Numbered from the stretch's first letter, positions 35,965-47,623 are shown. The stretch is 64,000 nt of DNA from Paenibacillus sp. JZ16 (GCF_015326965.1 NZ_CP017659.1:3786501-3850500), one strand, 5' to 3'. Notes: generated from the sequence alone by a model not told the origin. Program-made: numbers and translations.

Positions 35965-36705
35965 TTATTTTTGCGGAAGCACGCTCACAGGGTTGACCAG
36001 TTTCCCGCCCTCGTACACTTCGAAGTGCACATGGTTGCCGAGATCCTTCTCAAGCTCACTGCGCCCGGCAGTCGCGATGGAATCGCCCTGCTTCACTTCA
36101 GCGCCTTCCTTCACTTTCACTTCGTTCAAGCTTTGGTACACGGTTTTCGTGTCACCGGACGTAATTTCCACAACGTTGCCGTTAACCGGATGATTCTCGA
36201 CCCGGGTCACTTTACCTGTCAGTGCGGCACGAACTTCAAACATCGTGTCATCCGCAGCAGCCAAGTCGATTCCCATATTCGGCGTAAAGGTGTCATTATA
36301 CTGCACCATCGCCTCTTGATGCGAATCCGGGTTCGTCTCGTCAAAGTAAGGCTTGACGATACTTACCGCCACGTCGTCGGCTACAGGCCAGATCATCGAT
36401 TGCGCGTTGGCCGTCACTTCTACAGCTTCTCCGTCATTGCCTTCGGTTGCAGCAGGCTTCTCCGAGCCTTGAACTGAATCCGATACGGTTGTTGCTTCCT
36501 CTTGTGGGTTCAGCGTCTTTTGGCTGGCGTCCTGGTAGACCCACACGAGGGTTAGTATAATTGCCGCTGCTGCTAAGTATGCTGCCGGGAACACCCACCG
36601 TTTGGATAATGCTTTCTTCCACGAAGATGACGGTACCGCCGAATCTCCTTGCACAGTTTTAGGAGTTTCTTCGTGGGGTTTACTATTTTTGTTCTGTTCA
36701 TTCAT
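35965..36705 (-). CDS. spoIIQ: stage II sporulation protein SpoIIQ (degenerate M23 domain)
   Basis: SpoIIQ sits in the forespore membrane and interlocks with SpoIIIAH from the mother cell, holding the two membranes together and forming a channel. The 246-residue protein has a cytoplasmic start, one membrane helix (about 36-56, VFPAAYLAAAAIILTLVWVY), an acidic linker and a LytM/M23-like domain (about 105-240). The first metal ligand of that domain is missing: the usual H-x-G-x-D is NMGID, though HVHFEVYE is kept. It is therefore probably not an active peptidase, as in B. subtilis. The ATG at 36703-36705 follows GAGGTG. It is next to spoIID. Confidence 0.95.
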   Translation of the reverse strand: MNEQNKNSKPHEETPKTVQGDSAVPSSSWKKALSKRWVFPAAYLAAAAIILTLVWVYQDASQKTLNPQEEATTVSDSVQGSEKPAATEGNDGEAVEVTANAQSMIWPVADDVAVSIVKPYFDETNPDSHQEAMVQYNDTFTPNMGIDLAAADDTMFEVRAALTGKVTRVENHPVNGNVVEITSGDTKTVYQSLNEVKVKEGAEVKQGDSIATAGRSELEKDLGNHVHFEVYEGGKLVNPVSVLPQK

Positions 36706-36784
36706 TTGCAATCACCTCAGTAACCATTGTTACCGGGGGCAACTCTTTTATACGTTATCTAACTATTATTTTTTTGAGAGGTTG

Positions 36785-36949
36785 TTCAAAAAGTCGTCTT
36801 TTGATCACGAAGTGAATCAAGAAGTAGTTCGGCATCGAATCTTGAATTCAGCCGGGCCTTCCAGTGCTCACGTACCCAAAACGTACGCTCCGCTCCTCAG
36901 GCCCTAGCTTCATTCACCCTTCTCGGTGCTGAAAATCCGACCTTTTGAA
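36785..36949. mobile_element. 165-bp MITE-like element with 19-bp inverted ends
   Basis: The left end TTCAAAAAGTCGTCTTTTG (36785-36803) and the right end, read on the minus strand, TTCAAAAGGTCGGATTTTC (36931-36949) match at 15 of 19 positions. An internal hairpin (CGTAC / GTACG) is also present. It has no gene of its own. Its right end overlaps the last codons of spoIID. I recall similar dispersed sequences in Paenibacillus genomes, but cannot search here. Confidence 0.7.
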
Positions 36950-38520
36950 TTTCCACTTAAAGAGAGAAGATTTGAAGTTTTGTCAAAAGAAATATTCGTA
37001 TAGTAGTGCGCCAGAATCTCTTTCGCTTCATATCCTTCTCGGGCCATGCCCTCGGCCCCGTATTGGCTCATGCCCACGCCGTGACCGTTGCCGTAGGTCG
37101 TTATCTCAATCTCGCCGTCTTTCATATGAAGGGTGAATTGGCTCGAACGAAGCCCCAGCTTCTCTCTCACCTCGCGACCGGTGAACTTCTTGCCGCCGAC
37201 CCGTACGCTCTCAATTCGATGACCTTGCGTATACGAGAGTACTTTCAAAAAAGAAGCTCCCCCATCCCCGCCTGCCGATACCGGTACGGCTCCATCCGCC
37301 AGACCAAGCTTTCCTATGAATTCCGAGCGGGGCATCGTGATCGTTGTCTTGTACTTCGGTGAAATCTGTTTATCCCATGGACTCTCCACACTGCGCAGGT
37401 AGGGAATCTCGTTCTTCCAATAATCCTCTGAATTTTCGGTATAACCGTTACTGGTGGAGAAAAAAGAAGCGGTAATCGGCTGACCCTCATACGTCATCAC
37501 CACTCCTGCCGTTTCCTTTACCGCTCGCTGGAGCTTCGCCAGCTCGGCTTCCTTCCCGAGCCGCTGCCATTCCTTCGTCAGTTCGTCTTGGGCGATGTAA
37601 GCCTGGTGGCTGACCGTATCGGTCACCACGGCCTTGCCGTCCGGCACGCCGCTGCGGTCGCCGGAGGCCAGCCGCTGCACGATATAAGTCCGCGCCGCGA
37701 TGGCCTGGGCCTTGAGTGCCTCCAGCTGGAACTCGGCCGGCATCTCGGCGGCCAGAACGCCGACGAGATATTGTTCCAGCGGCAGTTCCTCCACGGTATC
37801 CGTCTTGGTTACGTAGACGGATACCGTGGGCTCTTCCGCCGCCTGCGGCTCGGCGGAAGGCAGCGGGGCAGGCCCCGGCGGAAGCGGCTCTGGTGCGTTG
37901 TTGCCGGGGGCAACCACCAGCAGAGGCAGCGCCAGCGCCAAGGCCAGCAGCACCGCCACCGCCCAGACGGCAGGGTGCACCCGCACCCGCCGCCTTCCGG
38001 CGGCCGGGCGCCGCGAGGCAAAGCCGCGGCGCCCCCAGCGCGCAGGCCGCACACGGAACGTGCGGCCGCCGCGCGGCACGCGGCCCGCTGCCGCTGGCGC
38101 CAAGCGCTGCGGCTCGGCCGCGGAATGCGGGCCCTGCGGCATCGCCGCTGGCCCGCCGGGGGCTGGCGCGGCGCCGTGCGCAGGCGCGCCAGCGGGGCTT
38201 CCGGGCGGCGGCGTATGTGCCGCCCGCGTGCTGTGGCCGGACTGGCCGAAGGCGTCCGGCGCTCTCCCCGGGCCGCGGTGCCCGCGCGGCCCTTCCTGTA
38301 TATCCTTTTTATCCGGATTAGAATCATGGCTATGTGCTTCAGTCGATCCGGCTTTCTTCTCAAGTTCTCCTGGAAAGTCCCACTTCAATACGGGAGCAGC
38401 CGATCCCTCGGATGGTACCCGGTATGATTGAGAATTCCCTTCCTTCAAATCGTCTCTTGAATCAATCGCTCTTTTTTTTCCTGCAGAATTCACATTCACC
38501 CGAACCTTTGAATCTTTCAT
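36910..38520 (-). CDS. spoIID: stage II sporulation protein SpoIID with long Pro/Ala-rich N-terminal part
   Basis: SpoIID is a lytic transglycosylase in the mother-cell membrane that cuts septal peptidoglycan during engulfment. The 536-residue protein is much longer than the about 343-residue B. subtilis form. It starts with about 190 mostly disordered cytoplasmic residues rich in Pro, Ala, Gly and Arg (about 80-180). A membrane helix follows (about 190-210, PAVWAVAVLLALALALPLL), and then the conserved SpoIID domain (VEELPLEQYLVGVLAAEMPAEF onward, GHGVGMSQYGAEGMA near the end). The ATG at 38518-38520 has GGAGGG upstream. The final residues (KGRIFSTEKGE) are encoded by an inserted element. Confidence 0.95.
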   Translation of the reverse strand: MKDSKVRVNVNSAGKKRAIDSRDDLKEGNSQSYRVPSEGSAAPVLKWDFPGELEKKAGSTEAHSHDSNPDKKDIQEGPRGHRGPGRAPDAFGQSGHSTRAAHTPPPGSPAGAPAHGAAPAPGGPAAMPQGPHSAAEPQRLAPAAAGRVPRGGRTFRVRPARWGRRGFASRRPAAGRRRVRVHPAVWAVAVLLALALALPLLVVAPGNNAPEPLPPGPAPLPSAEPQAAEEPTVSVYVTKTDTVEELPLEQYLVGVLAAEMPAEFQLEALKAQAIAARTYIVQRLASGDRSGVPDGKAVVTDTVSHQAYIAQDELTKEWQRLGKEAELAKLQRAVKETAGVVMTYEGQPITASFFSTSNGYTENSEDYWKNEIPYLRSVESPWDKQISPKYKTTITMPRSEFIGKLGLADGAVPVSAGGDGGASFLKVLSYTQGHRIESVRVGGKKFTGREVREKLGLRSSQFTLHMKDGEIEITTYGNGHGVGMSQYGAEGMAREGYEAKEILAHYYTNISFDKTSNLLSLSGNSKGRIFSTEKGE

Positions 38521-38756
38521 TGCACTTCCCTCCTGTGCCTTTTCCCCTGGTATATACTCTTGTACATGTTCCTGCACGCTCTACTTATACTTATGAGACA
38601 CGCGCATTTGATAGAACTATTCTAAGAGAAAGGACAAAGTCACATGGATGAAGAACCCAGTCACTGACTGCAAGCAAGCTGGCAAAGAGTCTCCCAGTCA
38701 ACCGGAAACTCAACATAAGAGAATGAATGATAGCCTATGGTGATGCATTACAAAAA

Positions 38757-38790
38757 GAAGGAGCTTCGCCCTTATCGGCAAAGCTCCTTC
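38757..38790 (-). terminator. murA terminator
   Basis: The minus-strand stem GAAGGAGCTTTGCC / GGCGAAGCTCCTTC (6-nt loop) is followed by TTTTTG. It lies in the 320-nt gap between murA and spoIID; I saw no gene or clear promoter in the rest of that gap. Confidence 0.95.
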
Positions 38791-38840
38791 TCCTATACTC
38801 TATTGTGGTCTATCCTGAGTCGCCAGATCCATCCTGTTGT

Positions 38841-40186
38841 TTACACCCAGGTAGGTTGAACTTTGAAAACTTTTGCGTCTTCTGTTTCGCCTGCCACTTT
38901 TTTCGAAACCTTCTCCGAGCTCTGGTCCTCCGTTGAAATACGCCAGATATCCGCGCCAAGTCCAGACAGCTTTTCCGCTAAATGAACATAACCGCGATCA
39001 ATATGCTGTACGCCGCCAACTTCGGTAGTCCCTTCCGAGACGAGCCCGGCTAATATCAAGGCAGCCCCTGCACGCAGATCCGTTGCGGTTACTTTGGCTC
39101 CTTTAAGCTTAGCTCCGCCCGTAACGATCGCAGAACGTCCCTCAACCTTGATCTCCGCATTCATCAGCTGGAATTCATCCACATGCATAAAGCGGTTCTC
39201 AAATACCGTTTCCGTAACAACACTTGTACCCTCGGAAACCAGCAAAAGCGCCATCATCTGGGACTGCATATCCGTTGGGAAGCCAGGATAAGGCAAGGTT
39301 TTCACATCAACCGACTTTAATGGTTTGTCAGCGATAACACGAATCCCATTTTCGTCCGGTTCAATGGTAATCCCCATCTCTTCCATCTTGGAAATAACCG
39401 GTCCAAGGTGGTCCGCAATGGCTCCTTCCACATATACATCCCCGCCCGTGATCGCAGCTGCAGCCATGAAGGTGCCTGCTTCAATCCGGTCAGGAATCAC
39501 GTTATGCTTGACGCCATGCATCTGCTCAACGCCCTCGATCCGAATCACACCCGTGCCCGCACCGCGAACTTTGGCACCCATCGCATTCAGGTAATTCGCT
39601 AAATCGACAATTTCCGGCTCTTTCGCCGCATTTTCGATTACCGTGATTCCTTCAGCCAATGTAGCAGCCATCATAATATTTTCAGTAGCACCTACGCTGG
39701 CAACGTCCAAATAGACCTTCGCCCCACGCAATCTGCCATTGCTTTTAGCTTCAATATATCCTTGTCCGAGGCTGATCTCTGCCCCGAGAGCTTCAAATCC
39801 CTTTAGGTGTTGGTCAATGGGTCTTGTGCCGATAGCACATCCCCGGGAAGCGAAATCCGGGTTCGTCCACAACGTGCCAATAAAGGCCCCATGACCAGAA
39901 AAGACGCCCGCATCTTCCGCACCCATTCATAAGGCGCTTCACATGTCGTTATGTGCTCTGCATTCACACGTATCACTTCATCCTGATATGTAATGCCCGC
40001 ACCAAGCGACTCCAATACTTTACTGATTGTAATTACATCGTCAAGAGGAGGCGCGTCAATAATAACACTTTCCCCAACTTCCCCTAGTAGAGAGGCAGCG
40101 ATGATCGGAAGAACTGAATTTTTTGCTCCGCTGACTTTGACGCTTCCGGTCAGTCTTTTGCCACCGCGGACGATAAATTTGCTCAT
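38841..40186 (-). pseudogene. murA: MurA (UDP-GlcNAc enolpyruvyl transferase), frameshifted by one base
   Basis: MurA makes the first committed step of peptidoglycan synthesis, adding enolpyruvate to UDP-GlcNAc. Two frames join into one normal protein of about 447 residues. The first (40186 to about 39845) has VRGGKRLTGSVKVSGAKNS and ends ISLPG. The second continues with [13 protein letters not shown] and the rest of the enzyme. The break is the four-C run at 39841-39844 (G on the coding strand); a fifth G restores ISLPGGCAIG. It lies one codon before the catalytic Cys. The B. subtilis murAA ortholog, in the same place beside spoIID, is essential, so a sequencing error is the best explanation. 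A second murA elsewhere is the alternative. Confidence 0.93.
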
Positions 40187-40189
40187 CAT

Positions 40190-40685
40190 GGTTTCCCTCC
40201 GCGTCCATAATTTTCCTGATTGCGTGTGTTAGTGATTAGTTGTTGCTAATTCCCTAACTTTCATCTTAACATTAGAGATTTCCGCTAAACAAGCGATTTT
40301 CGAACTATTTATGACATCTGATTCGGTGTCCACATCAGGTTTCAGAAATCCATGATGCCACCTTATGAAGCATCTGTTATCCGCAGTATGGACCTACGAA
40401 AGGTACCATGACCGACCAGCACTTGTCAATGCATAACAATTACCGGGTGAACATTATAGTCCGGAAGTCATACCGTCCGCCCGATCAATTTCTTATTTTA
40501 AGTGTTAACATAATAAAATGCGTTTATTCGACATCTTCTCTCCAAGCAACCTAACAGAGATATAACCATTCATGCCGCAATTAAAACAGACGAGTAAAAT
40601 ATCGCCAAACACATAACCATCATGCAACAAATGTTTGATTACTAGCTGCAGCACCTCGTGTTATGTATGACGCTCATTCTCTGCG
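40190..40685. other. long intergenic region between ywzB and murA
   Basis: I see no gene with a ribosome site here. In B. subtilis the ywmB gene lies at this place; nothing resembling it is visible, so it appears absent or replaced. The region should hold the murA promoter. I found no strong terminator after ywzB. Confidence 0.6.
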
Positions 40686-40940
40686 TTAAAACATATATCG
40701 GATCATTTGACTCCATGTAATATAGTCAATTAGGAATTCAGCCACGAATCGTCCAAGCACCACCGCCAGCAGCAAATGCAGCAGCTTTCCCTGCGGCCCT
40801 TTTGGATGACGGACAATCAAATCCAGCTTCAGTTGTTGTAATGCCCACCAAGCCAGTGCGATACAGATCAGCGAAATGACAATAGACAACAACCCGTTAA
40901 CACCTACAGCACTGATTGAATTAGATAAATCCTGGTTCAT
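40686..40940 (-). CDS. ywzB: DUF1146 small membrane protein (YwzB-like)
   Basis: This 84-residue protein has two hydrophobic segments. One is about residues 14-35 (NGLLSIVISLICIALAWWAL) and the other about 53-74 (LLHLLLAVVLGRFVAEFLIDYI). A conserved WW pair and YITWSQMIRYMF at the end are typical of DUF1146. Its role is unknown. The family sits next to the ATP synthase operon and murAA in Bacilli, as here. The ATG follows AGGAGGGAG. Confidence 0.93.
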   Translation of the reverse strand: MNQDLSNSISAVGVNGLLSIVISLICIALAWWALQQLKLDLIVRHPKGPQGKLLHLLLAVVLGRFVAEFLIDYITWSQMIRYMF

Positions 40941-41211
40941 ACTCCCTCCTCCTTCATAAATTATCCTGCCCTTTCAGGACCGACTCTTCTATAATACTTG
41001 GCTGGAGGCTAAGAATCCAGCACTTTCTATACGACATTTCCTCGGAAATAATAAAGTTTATCGACAACTTCCCAAAACGATCATGTATGCGCTATTAGAT
41101 GAAGTCTAAATTTCCATTTATTACACTTGAAAAATACATCCAGTAGCCAGAATCATAGTATAGTTTTATATCTCGAACTTCTATTTATACCGATGATATA
41201 ACAAAAAAATG

Positions 41212-41249
41212 CCCAGTCTTTGAAAATAATAAGGTTCACAGACCAGGTA
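41212..41249 (-). terminator. terminator after the candidate small gene
   Basis: The minus-strand stem CCTGGTCT / AGACTGGG (two wobble pairs, about 20-nt loop) is followed by CATTTTTTT. It belongs neither to the atp operon nor to ywzB, so it marks a separate transcript. Confidence 0.7.
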
Positions 41250-41279
41250 TAGCTGAATAGGGGCACGAAAGATGAATAT

Positions 41280-41433
41280 TTATGCATCAAATAAATCTAT
41301 GCCTCTGGTCCTTTCTATGAGTAATCGATGCCTGTGGACCCAGTAATGCCACCAATCAAAGTTGTATATCATCAGCCCCATTGTCCCAATAGAATATCCA
41401 CCCTATATGTGATTTAGGATGTGAGATAGACAT
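41280..41433 (-). CDS. candidate small aromatic-rich gene, one frame interruption
   Basis: A very strong ribosome site (AAGGAGAAGGAGGGG) precedes ATG at 41431-41433. The frame reads MSISHPKSHIGWIFYWDN and stops after 25 codons. One base further on, the neighbouring frame gives GLMIYNFDWWHYWVHRHR and ends at 41280-41282. The two join if one base is dropped from the four-C run 41376-41379, which would give about 51 residues with eight or more Trp/Tyr/Phe. A terminator follows. I do not recognise the product. Homopolymer errors elsewhere in the window make the interruption suspect. Confidence 0.5.
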
Positions 41434-41536
41434 ATAAGATCCCCTCCTTCTCCTTTTAATGCCGGGTAATACACCTTAAATCGAGCACTTTCATAACAAA
41501 TATGGGTTTTCAACTCCTAGAATAGAGCACAAAAAA

Positions 41537-41571
41537 AGACAGCTTGGCTGTATCATTACAGCAAGCTGTCT
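41537..41571 (-). terminator. ATP synthase operon terminator
   Basis: The minus-strand stem AGACAGCTTG / CAAGCTGTCT is extended by CTGTA / TACAG and followed by TTTTTTT. Confidence 0.96.
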
Positions 41572-41583
41572 TCGTTCACCTTA

Positions 41584-41988
41584 TTAGTTCCGCGTCACTT
41601 TAATCCGGTTCATCGCTCTTTGCAGAGCCATTTCGGCGCGACGATGGTCGACTTCATCTTGTCTTCCCTTCGCATTCAGGCGGGTCTCAGCTCTTTCCTT
41701 CGCGGCTTCCGCACGCTCCAAATCGATTTCTTCCGCTTTCTCTGCGCTTTCCGCCAGGATGACAATCTTATCTTTACGGACTTCGACAAAACCGCCTTGT
41801 ACCGCAAACGGGGTTCTCTGGTTGCCAATCTTCACATAAACTGGCGCTATCTGAAGCGGCGTAACGAAGGAAATATGACCTGGCAAAATACCCAGCTCTC
41901 CCTCGACCCCACGCACCGTAACACTGTTCACCTGCTCAGAGTAGACCAGGCGGTCCGGCGTTACGATTTCCAACAAAATGGTGCTCAC
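41584..41988 (-). CDS. atpC: ATP synthase epsilon subunit
   Basis: AtpC is the epsilon subunit of the F1 stalk. It contacts gamma and the c-ring, and its C-terminal helices can inhibit ATP hydrolysis. The 134-residue protein has the N-terminal beta sandwich (TILLEIVTPDRLVYSEQ, GELGILPGHISFVTPL) and the C-terminal two-helix part (residues about 90-134). I use the GTG start at 41986-41988, with GGAGG at 7 nt. An ATG two codons upstream sits right on that site. Confidence 0.97.
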   Translation of the reverse strand: MSTILLEIVTPDRLVYSEQVNSVTVRGVEGELGILPGHISFVTPLQIAPVYVKIGNQRTPFAVQGGFVEVRKDKIVILAESAEKAEEIDLERAEAAKERAETRLNAKGRQDEVDHRRAEMALQRAMNRIKVTRN

Positions 41989-42087
41989 TTCCATCCCTCC
42001 TCACCGTTTTCCGCAGAAAACTCGCGCAGCAGACCTCACAGTCTCACTAGAAGCACTGTTCCGGTCTGCCGATCACGGAGCGTCAGC

Positions 42088-43512
<1,425 letters not shown>

Positions 43513-43606
43513 TCACCTCTAGCGGTGAACGATGATCGTAAAAGCGGCTTATTCATGACATGGCCGCATATCCGTTAAATACTAAGTTAAGAATTCGGAC
43601 CGTGCA

Positions 43607-44467
43607 TTATTGCTGAGCGTTTGCTCCGCCCACAATCTCGGAAATTTCCTGCGTAATGGCAGCCTGACGAGCACGGTTGTAAGTAAGGTTCAACTCGTTG
43701 ATCATCTTGCTTGCATTCTTCGTTGCAGCTCCCATAGCAGTCATCTTCGCACCCAGCTCACTTGCCTTCGCATTCAGCATCGCACTGAAAATCAATGTTT
43801 CCGCATATTTCGGAAGCAGTACCTCAAGCACGCCTTCAGGGGACGGTTCATACTCATAACCCGTCAGGTTCTCGGCGCTGCCGATGTTCTCCATGGGCAG
43901 AAGCTTGGAGATCTCCTGGAGCTGAGTCAAAGCATTCACGAATTGGTTGTAACACACGTATAACTCATCAATCTGACCCAGCTCGTATTGATGAACCGCC
44001 GCGTTAGCGATGGTCTTAATGTCTGCATAGGTCGGACTATCGGATAAATCGGTGAGTTCCTCAACAACCGGAAGTTCACGACGGCGGAAGTAATCCCGTC
44101 CTTTACGTCCGATTACAAACAGGCAATACTCATCCTTGGACTGATGGCGTTCTGCGATGAAGTTCGATACTTTTCGCAAAATGTTGGAGTTTGATGCACC
44201 AGCAAGACCGCGGTCGGAAGTGATCACCAGATAACCGGTTTTTTTCACTTCACGTTTTTCCAGCATCGGATGGCTGATTCCCTTGGTTCCAGCAGCAATG
44301 CTACCAACCACTTCTTTCAGCTTCTCGGAGTATGGAAGTGCGGAGGTTGCCTTCTCCTGAGCTCTTCTCAGCTTGGCGGCAGCAACCATTTCCATCGCCT
44401 TGGTGATCTGCCTTGTGTTCTGAACACTCTTGATCTGCCGCTTAATATCACGTAATCCTCTTGCCAT
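43607..44467 (-). CDS. atpG: ATP synthase gamma subunit
   Basis: AtpG is the rotating central stalk of F1. The 286-residue protein has the long N-terminal coil ([25 protein letters not shown]), a Rossmann-like central part ([17 protein letters not shown]) and the C-terminal coil ([28 protein letters not shown]) that form the shaft. The start ATG has an AGGTGGTG site. The gap before it is the 269-nt region that carries the five-unit hairpin array. Confidence 0.98.
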   Translation of the reverse strand: MARGLRDIKRQIKSVQNTRQITKAMEMVAAAKLRRAQEKATSALPYSEKLKEVVGSIAAGTKGISHPMLEKREVKKTGYLVITSDRGLAGASNSNILRKVSNFIAERHQSKDEYCLFVIGRKGRDYFRRRELPVVEELTDLSDSPTYADIKTIANAAVHQYELGQIDELYVCYNQFVNALTQLQEISKLLPMENIGSAENLTGYEYEPSPEGVLEVLLPKYAETLIFSAMLNAKASELGAKMTAMGAATKNASKMINELNLTYNRARQAAITQEISEIVGGANAQQ

Positions 44468-44736
44468 GTTTTCACCACCTTAAAGCTTTGGCGAAGCCAA
44501 AGCTAACTTCGTAAGCAAACACCTAGCTTTGGCGAAGCCAAAGCTAACTTCGTAAGCAACAGCTTAGCTTTGGCGAAGCCAAAGCTAACTTCGTACGCGT
44601 AGACTAAGCTTTGGCTAGGACCAAAGCCGTACCTTTTGTAAAAAATCACTTTGGTCACAGCCAAAGCTACATTCCATATGATGAAAGAGGATGCCGGGCT
44701 TACCCCGGCTCCCCTCCTATTACTTACCTGAGGAGC
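44468..44736. other. atpA-atpG intergenic region
   Basis: No gene. It is nearly filled by the five-unit 41-bp hairpin repeat (44484-44668). It is unusually long for this operon, where genes otherwise overlap or lie within about 120 nt. Confidence 0.9.
44484..44668. repeat. tandem array of five 41-bp hairpin units
   Basis: Units start at 44484, 44525, 44566, 44607 and 44648, exactly 41 bp apart. The first three hold the perfect palindrome AGCTTTGGCGAAGCCAAAGCT-like 9-bp stems (AGCTTTGGC / GCCAAAGCT, 3-nt loop). The fourth and fifth are degenerate, with changed loops. In the mRNA each unit forms a stable hairpin. The spacer is AACTTCGTAAGCAA with varied ends. Confidence 0.95.
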
Positions 44737-46266
<1,530 letters not shown>

Positions 46267-46269
46267 CTA

Positions 46270-46815
46270 CTATGCTCGTCTATTAAAAGACTTTTCAAGA
46301 CGTTCCAGCTTCCCGGCAAGGCTTCCGTCATAAAGCTTGTCGCCAATGACAACTTTCAGGCCGCCGAGCAAACTCTCGTCCACAACATTGGTCACCCGGA
46401 TATTCTGATGTGCTAACTGTCCGAATTCCGAAGCTACCTGTTCTTTTTCCTGATCGCTAAGCGGGTAGGTGGAGTACACAGTGGCGTCCGCCAATCCTAA
46501 GCTCGCACCTTGTATCTTCACATAACTGTTCAGCAGTTCAGCGAACATTTCTGTACGCCCTCTGTCGAGAAGCAATTCGATCGTGTTCAATACAGGCTGC
46601 GATACCTTCCCTGCCAACGCCTGGCTGATTACGTTCATCTTCACGGACTGGGGAATATTCGGCGTGGAGATGAATTTCTGAATGTCGGCATCGCCTTCAA
46701 TGGCATGCACAACAGCGCGCAATTCCTCTTCCACTTCCAGACCCTTCTGCTGCTGAGCCGCCACTTCGAACAGCGCCCGCGCATACCGCTTGGCTGCTAC
46801 TGTATTTTGGCTCAT
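46270..46815 (-). CDS. atpH: ATP synthase delta subunit
   Basis: AtpH is the delta subunit of F1 that ties F1 to the peripheral stalk. The 181-residue protein is all-helical in the N-terminal half (VAAKRYARALFEVAAQ) and ends with the conserved VVDESLLGGLKVVIGDKLYDGSLAGKLERLEKSF. Its ATG overlaps the atpF end by 4 nt (46812-46815), so translation is coupled. Confidence 0.98.
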   Translation of the reverse strand: MSQNTVAAKRYARALFEVAAQQQKGLEVEEELRAVVHAIEGDADIQKFISTPNIPQSVKMNVISQALAGKVSQPVLNTIELLLDRGRTEMFAELLNSYVKIQGASLGLADATVYSTYPLSDQEKEQVASEFGQLAHQNIRVTNVVDESLLGGLKVVIGDKLYDGSLAGKLERLEKSFNRRA

Positions 46816-47300
46816 GGTCTGCCTCCTACCTCTTTAAGGTATTGATCCACCAGTTCTTCTTGAGCTTTATCATTCTTTACTTCCCGTTCAATCAGCTTGG
46901 TAGCGATCTTCACGGAAACACTGCCGATTTCATTGCGAAGCTCTTCGACAGCTTTCTTCTTCTCATTCTCGATATCACGAACCGCCTCGGATTTCAGGCG
47001 AACCGCCTCTTCCTTAGCCTGTTCCATAATTTGCTCTGCTTGTTTGTTGCTAGTTTGTCTGGAACGCTCGATGATTTCGTGAGCATCTTGACGCGCTTGC
47101 TCCAGTGCCTTCTTCTGTTCTTCTACATAAGCAGTTGCCTGCTGACGGGTCTGTGCCGCTTCGTTCATCTGGCTCATTACCAGCTCACGACGCTGCTCCA
47201 TGATGCCGAACAATTTGCTGAAAGCAAACTTCTGAAGCAAAAAGTAAAGAATAAGAAACGCAAGAATAGTGATTACCATATTTTCCCATAGAATTGTCAT
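46812..47300 (-). CDS. atpF: ATP synthase b subunit
   Basis: AtpF is the membrane-anchored peripheral stalk. The 162-residue protein has one N-terminal membrane segment (about 5-26, ENMVITILAFLILYFLLQKFAF) and a long charged coiled coil (about 27-155). The ATG at 47298-47300 has AAAGGAG 8 nt upstream; a GTG three codons earlier overlaps that site. Coil residues are typical (EKKKAVEELRNEIGSVSVKIATKLI). Confidence 0.98.
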   Translation of the reverse strand: MTILWENMVITILAFLILYFLLQKFAFSKLFGIMEQRRELVMSQMNEAAQTRQQATAYVEEQKKALEQARQDAHEIIERSRQTSNKQAEQIMEQAKEEAVRLKSEAVRDIENEKKKAVEELRNEIGSVSVKIATKLIEREVKNDKAQEELVDQYLKEVGGRP

Positions 47301-47395
47301 TGAGGTCACTCCTTTCCATCAACACGAAGTGCGGTGCCTAACAAAACGAAGGCGCGGATGGCATCGGCCCTCCCCGCCAAACCGTTGTATTGTTA

Positions 47396-47623
<228 letters not shown>

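Larger units (their letters stand above)
40941..41583. other. long intergenic region with a probable small gene
   Basis: It contains the atp operon terminator (41537-41571), the candidate small gene (41280-41433) and a terminator after it (about 41212-41249). The part from 40960 to 41200 is AT-rich with no visible gene. Confidence 0.65.

Noticed and set aside
44484..44668. Possible CRISPR array (regular 41-bp spacing)
   Set aside because: The spacers between palindromes are nearly the same rather than unique, the units are inside an operon, and no cas gene is in the window.
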